A stretch of DNA of 51,474 nt, taken from Oscillatoriales cyanobacterium USR001. Its GTDB lineage: Bacteria > Cyanobacteriota > Cyanobacteriia > Cyanobacteriales > Microcoleaceae. The DNA lies in assembly GCA_001698425.1 (NCBI GenBank), contig MBRE01000087.1:87628-139101 (forward strand). The letters run 5' to 3'. The notes below the pieces were generated by a model. That model had not been told where the DNA came from. It was given only the letters and a program-made list of their open reading frames with translations, and searched no databases. Positions 50,667-51,474 of this stretch are shown piece after piece. Both the position numbers and the translations under genes were made by a program. Each line of letters starts with the position of its first letter. Positions within the stretch are counted from its first letter, which is position 1.

Positions 50667-50753
50667 GTTAATAGACATTGTTCAGCTAATTTGTTATATA
50701 CTGATTGCTGAAAACCATAGGCTGAAAAACAACCATTAATTAGAGGTCAAGTA

Positions 50754-51474
50754 ATGTTTAAAAATATGAGTTTGCAAGCGCGGCTTTTCAGCGCGTTCTT
50801 GTTCATCGGTTTCCTAGTTTTAATTGTCGGAATTATTGGCTGGACGGGCAGTGCAAAATTGAGCGGACACATTGCTACTTTTAACGGTAATGCTTTTCCT
50901 AGTACAGTGTCTTTATGGAAAGTTAATGAAGCACAAACTAGGGTAAATGCTTCAGATAAAGCCCTGATTATTACCTCTTTGAATACCGTTCGGAGACAAG
51001 AAGAATTAAAAAAAATAGAGCAAGCATTCAAAGATATTAACGACGGATTGAGTGTTTACGATAAACTCGATCGCACACCGGAAGAAGAGCAAATCTACAC
51101 AAAATTTAAACCGATTTGGGAGACTTGGATAGCCGCCCAGAAAGAATTTGAACAGTTACACAACAATTTCCTGCAACTAGGGGTAGATAACCCCAGACAA
51201 ATTCAGCTAGACTTGGCATTTCAAGGAAAAAGTAATTCCCCAGAGTATGCCACAGCCAAAGCAGCTTCCGATACCTTGAAAGTAATGAGCGACCAATCAT
51301 TTACGAAGTTAGATCCGACAGGTGATGCGGCAACAAATGCACTGCTAGAACTCTTGAGATTCAACGAAAAACTGGCAGAAAAGATCGATAAAAATGCACA
51401 ACAAGATATTGCTCTTATTTCGTTATTGCTCGGTTTATGTGTGATAATTGCGCCGATTATTGCCATATTATTTG
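50754..51474 (+). CDS. Methyl-accepting chemotaxis protein, truncated by window end
   Basis: The first 240 codons are seen, open to the edge. TM1 (about 10-30, LFSAFLFIGFLVLIVGIIGW) is followed by a four-helix-bundle type periplasmic domain (about 35-215; FPSTVSLWKVNEAQTRVNAS) and the beginning of TM2 (ISLLLGLCVIIAPIIAILF). This is the 4HB_MCP layout. HAMP and signalling domains are expected beyond the window. It lies 87 bp after cheR; GAGG nine nt before ATG 50754 supports the start. Confidence 0.85.
   Translation, partial: MFKNMSLQARLFSAFLFIGFLVLIVGIIGWTGSAKLSGHIATFNGNAFPSTVSLWKVNEAQTRVNASDKALIITSLNTVRRQEELKKIEQAFKDINDGLSVYDKLDRTPEEEQIYTKFKPIWETWIAAQKEFEQLHNNFLQLGVDNPRQIQLDLAFQGKSNSPEYATAKAASDTLKVMSDQSFTKLDPTGDAATNALLELLRFNEKLAEKIDKNAQQDIALISLLLGLCVIIAPIIAILF

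Overview
The window looks like chromosomal DNA from a filamentous, non-marine cyanobacterium of the Oscillatoria/Microcoleus type; the genus is inference. The evidence is genes for photosystem II subunits PsbT and PsbX, a complete SUF iron-sulfur operon with its repressor SufR, and GST, CNT and EGY-like membrane proteins of cyanobacterial type. The octamer GCGATCGC (HIP1) occurs repeatedly (for example at 2461 and 4789). Heptanucleotide tandem repeats (STRR-like) sit in many intergenic gaps. No rRNA, tRNA, CRISPR array, prophage or transposase gene was seen.

Layout. 1-3.3 kb: ribosomal protein S1, NrdR, PsbT and a YggT protein on the minus strand, with PsbX divergent. 3.4-7.5 kb: a pentapeptide-repeat/TPR secreted protein, a zinc-ribbon protein, an alpha/beta hydrolase with a tiny downstream ORF, an APH-type kinase and MiaA. 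7.6-12.3 kb: a minus-strand operon of an orphan ModA-like lipoprotein, a CHASE3 hybrid histidine kinase and a receiver-kinase. 12.6-21.2 kb: a SPINDLY-type glycosyltransferase, a 2TM protein, a PQQ-like propeller protein, a DUF255 thioredoxin-domain protein, a GT2 glycosyltransferase and a GST. 21.6-29.7 kb: purine and translation genes (adenosine deaminase-like, PurA, two unknown genes, ribosomal protein L25), a membrane adenylate cyclase and a CNT nucleoside transporter. 29.9-32.8 kb: a site-2-protease homologue lacking metal ligands, divergent from a degenerate MBL-fold protein. 32.9-37.7 kb: two tandem, overlapping Cache-GAF histidine kinases. 38-40.5 kb: an acidic W-repeat protein, a second GST, a MITE-like element and an amino-acid permease. 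40.5-47.6 kb: sufB-[two retropepsin-like genes]-sufC-sufD-sufS, with sufR divergent. 47.6-51.5 kb: two small genes, then a CheW-CheR(TPR)-MCP chemosensory operon that runs off the window.

Working together. The suf cluster forms one regulated unit: SufB, SufC and SufD make the scaffold, SufS supplies sulfur, and SufR acts from the divergent intergenic region, where two candidate operators are visible. Signal transduction is heavily represented: four histidine kinases, an adenylate cyclase and a chemosensory array. Adenosine deaminase-like, PurA and CNT genes within 8 kb suggest purine salvage, though they are not one operon.

The most unusual items are the orphan ModA-like sensor cluster, the metal-ligand-less S2P homologue, the retropepsin pair interrupting suf, the two-gene cassette between purA and rplY, and several families of hairpin and heptamer repeats. 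No convincing wholly new defence or mobile system was found.
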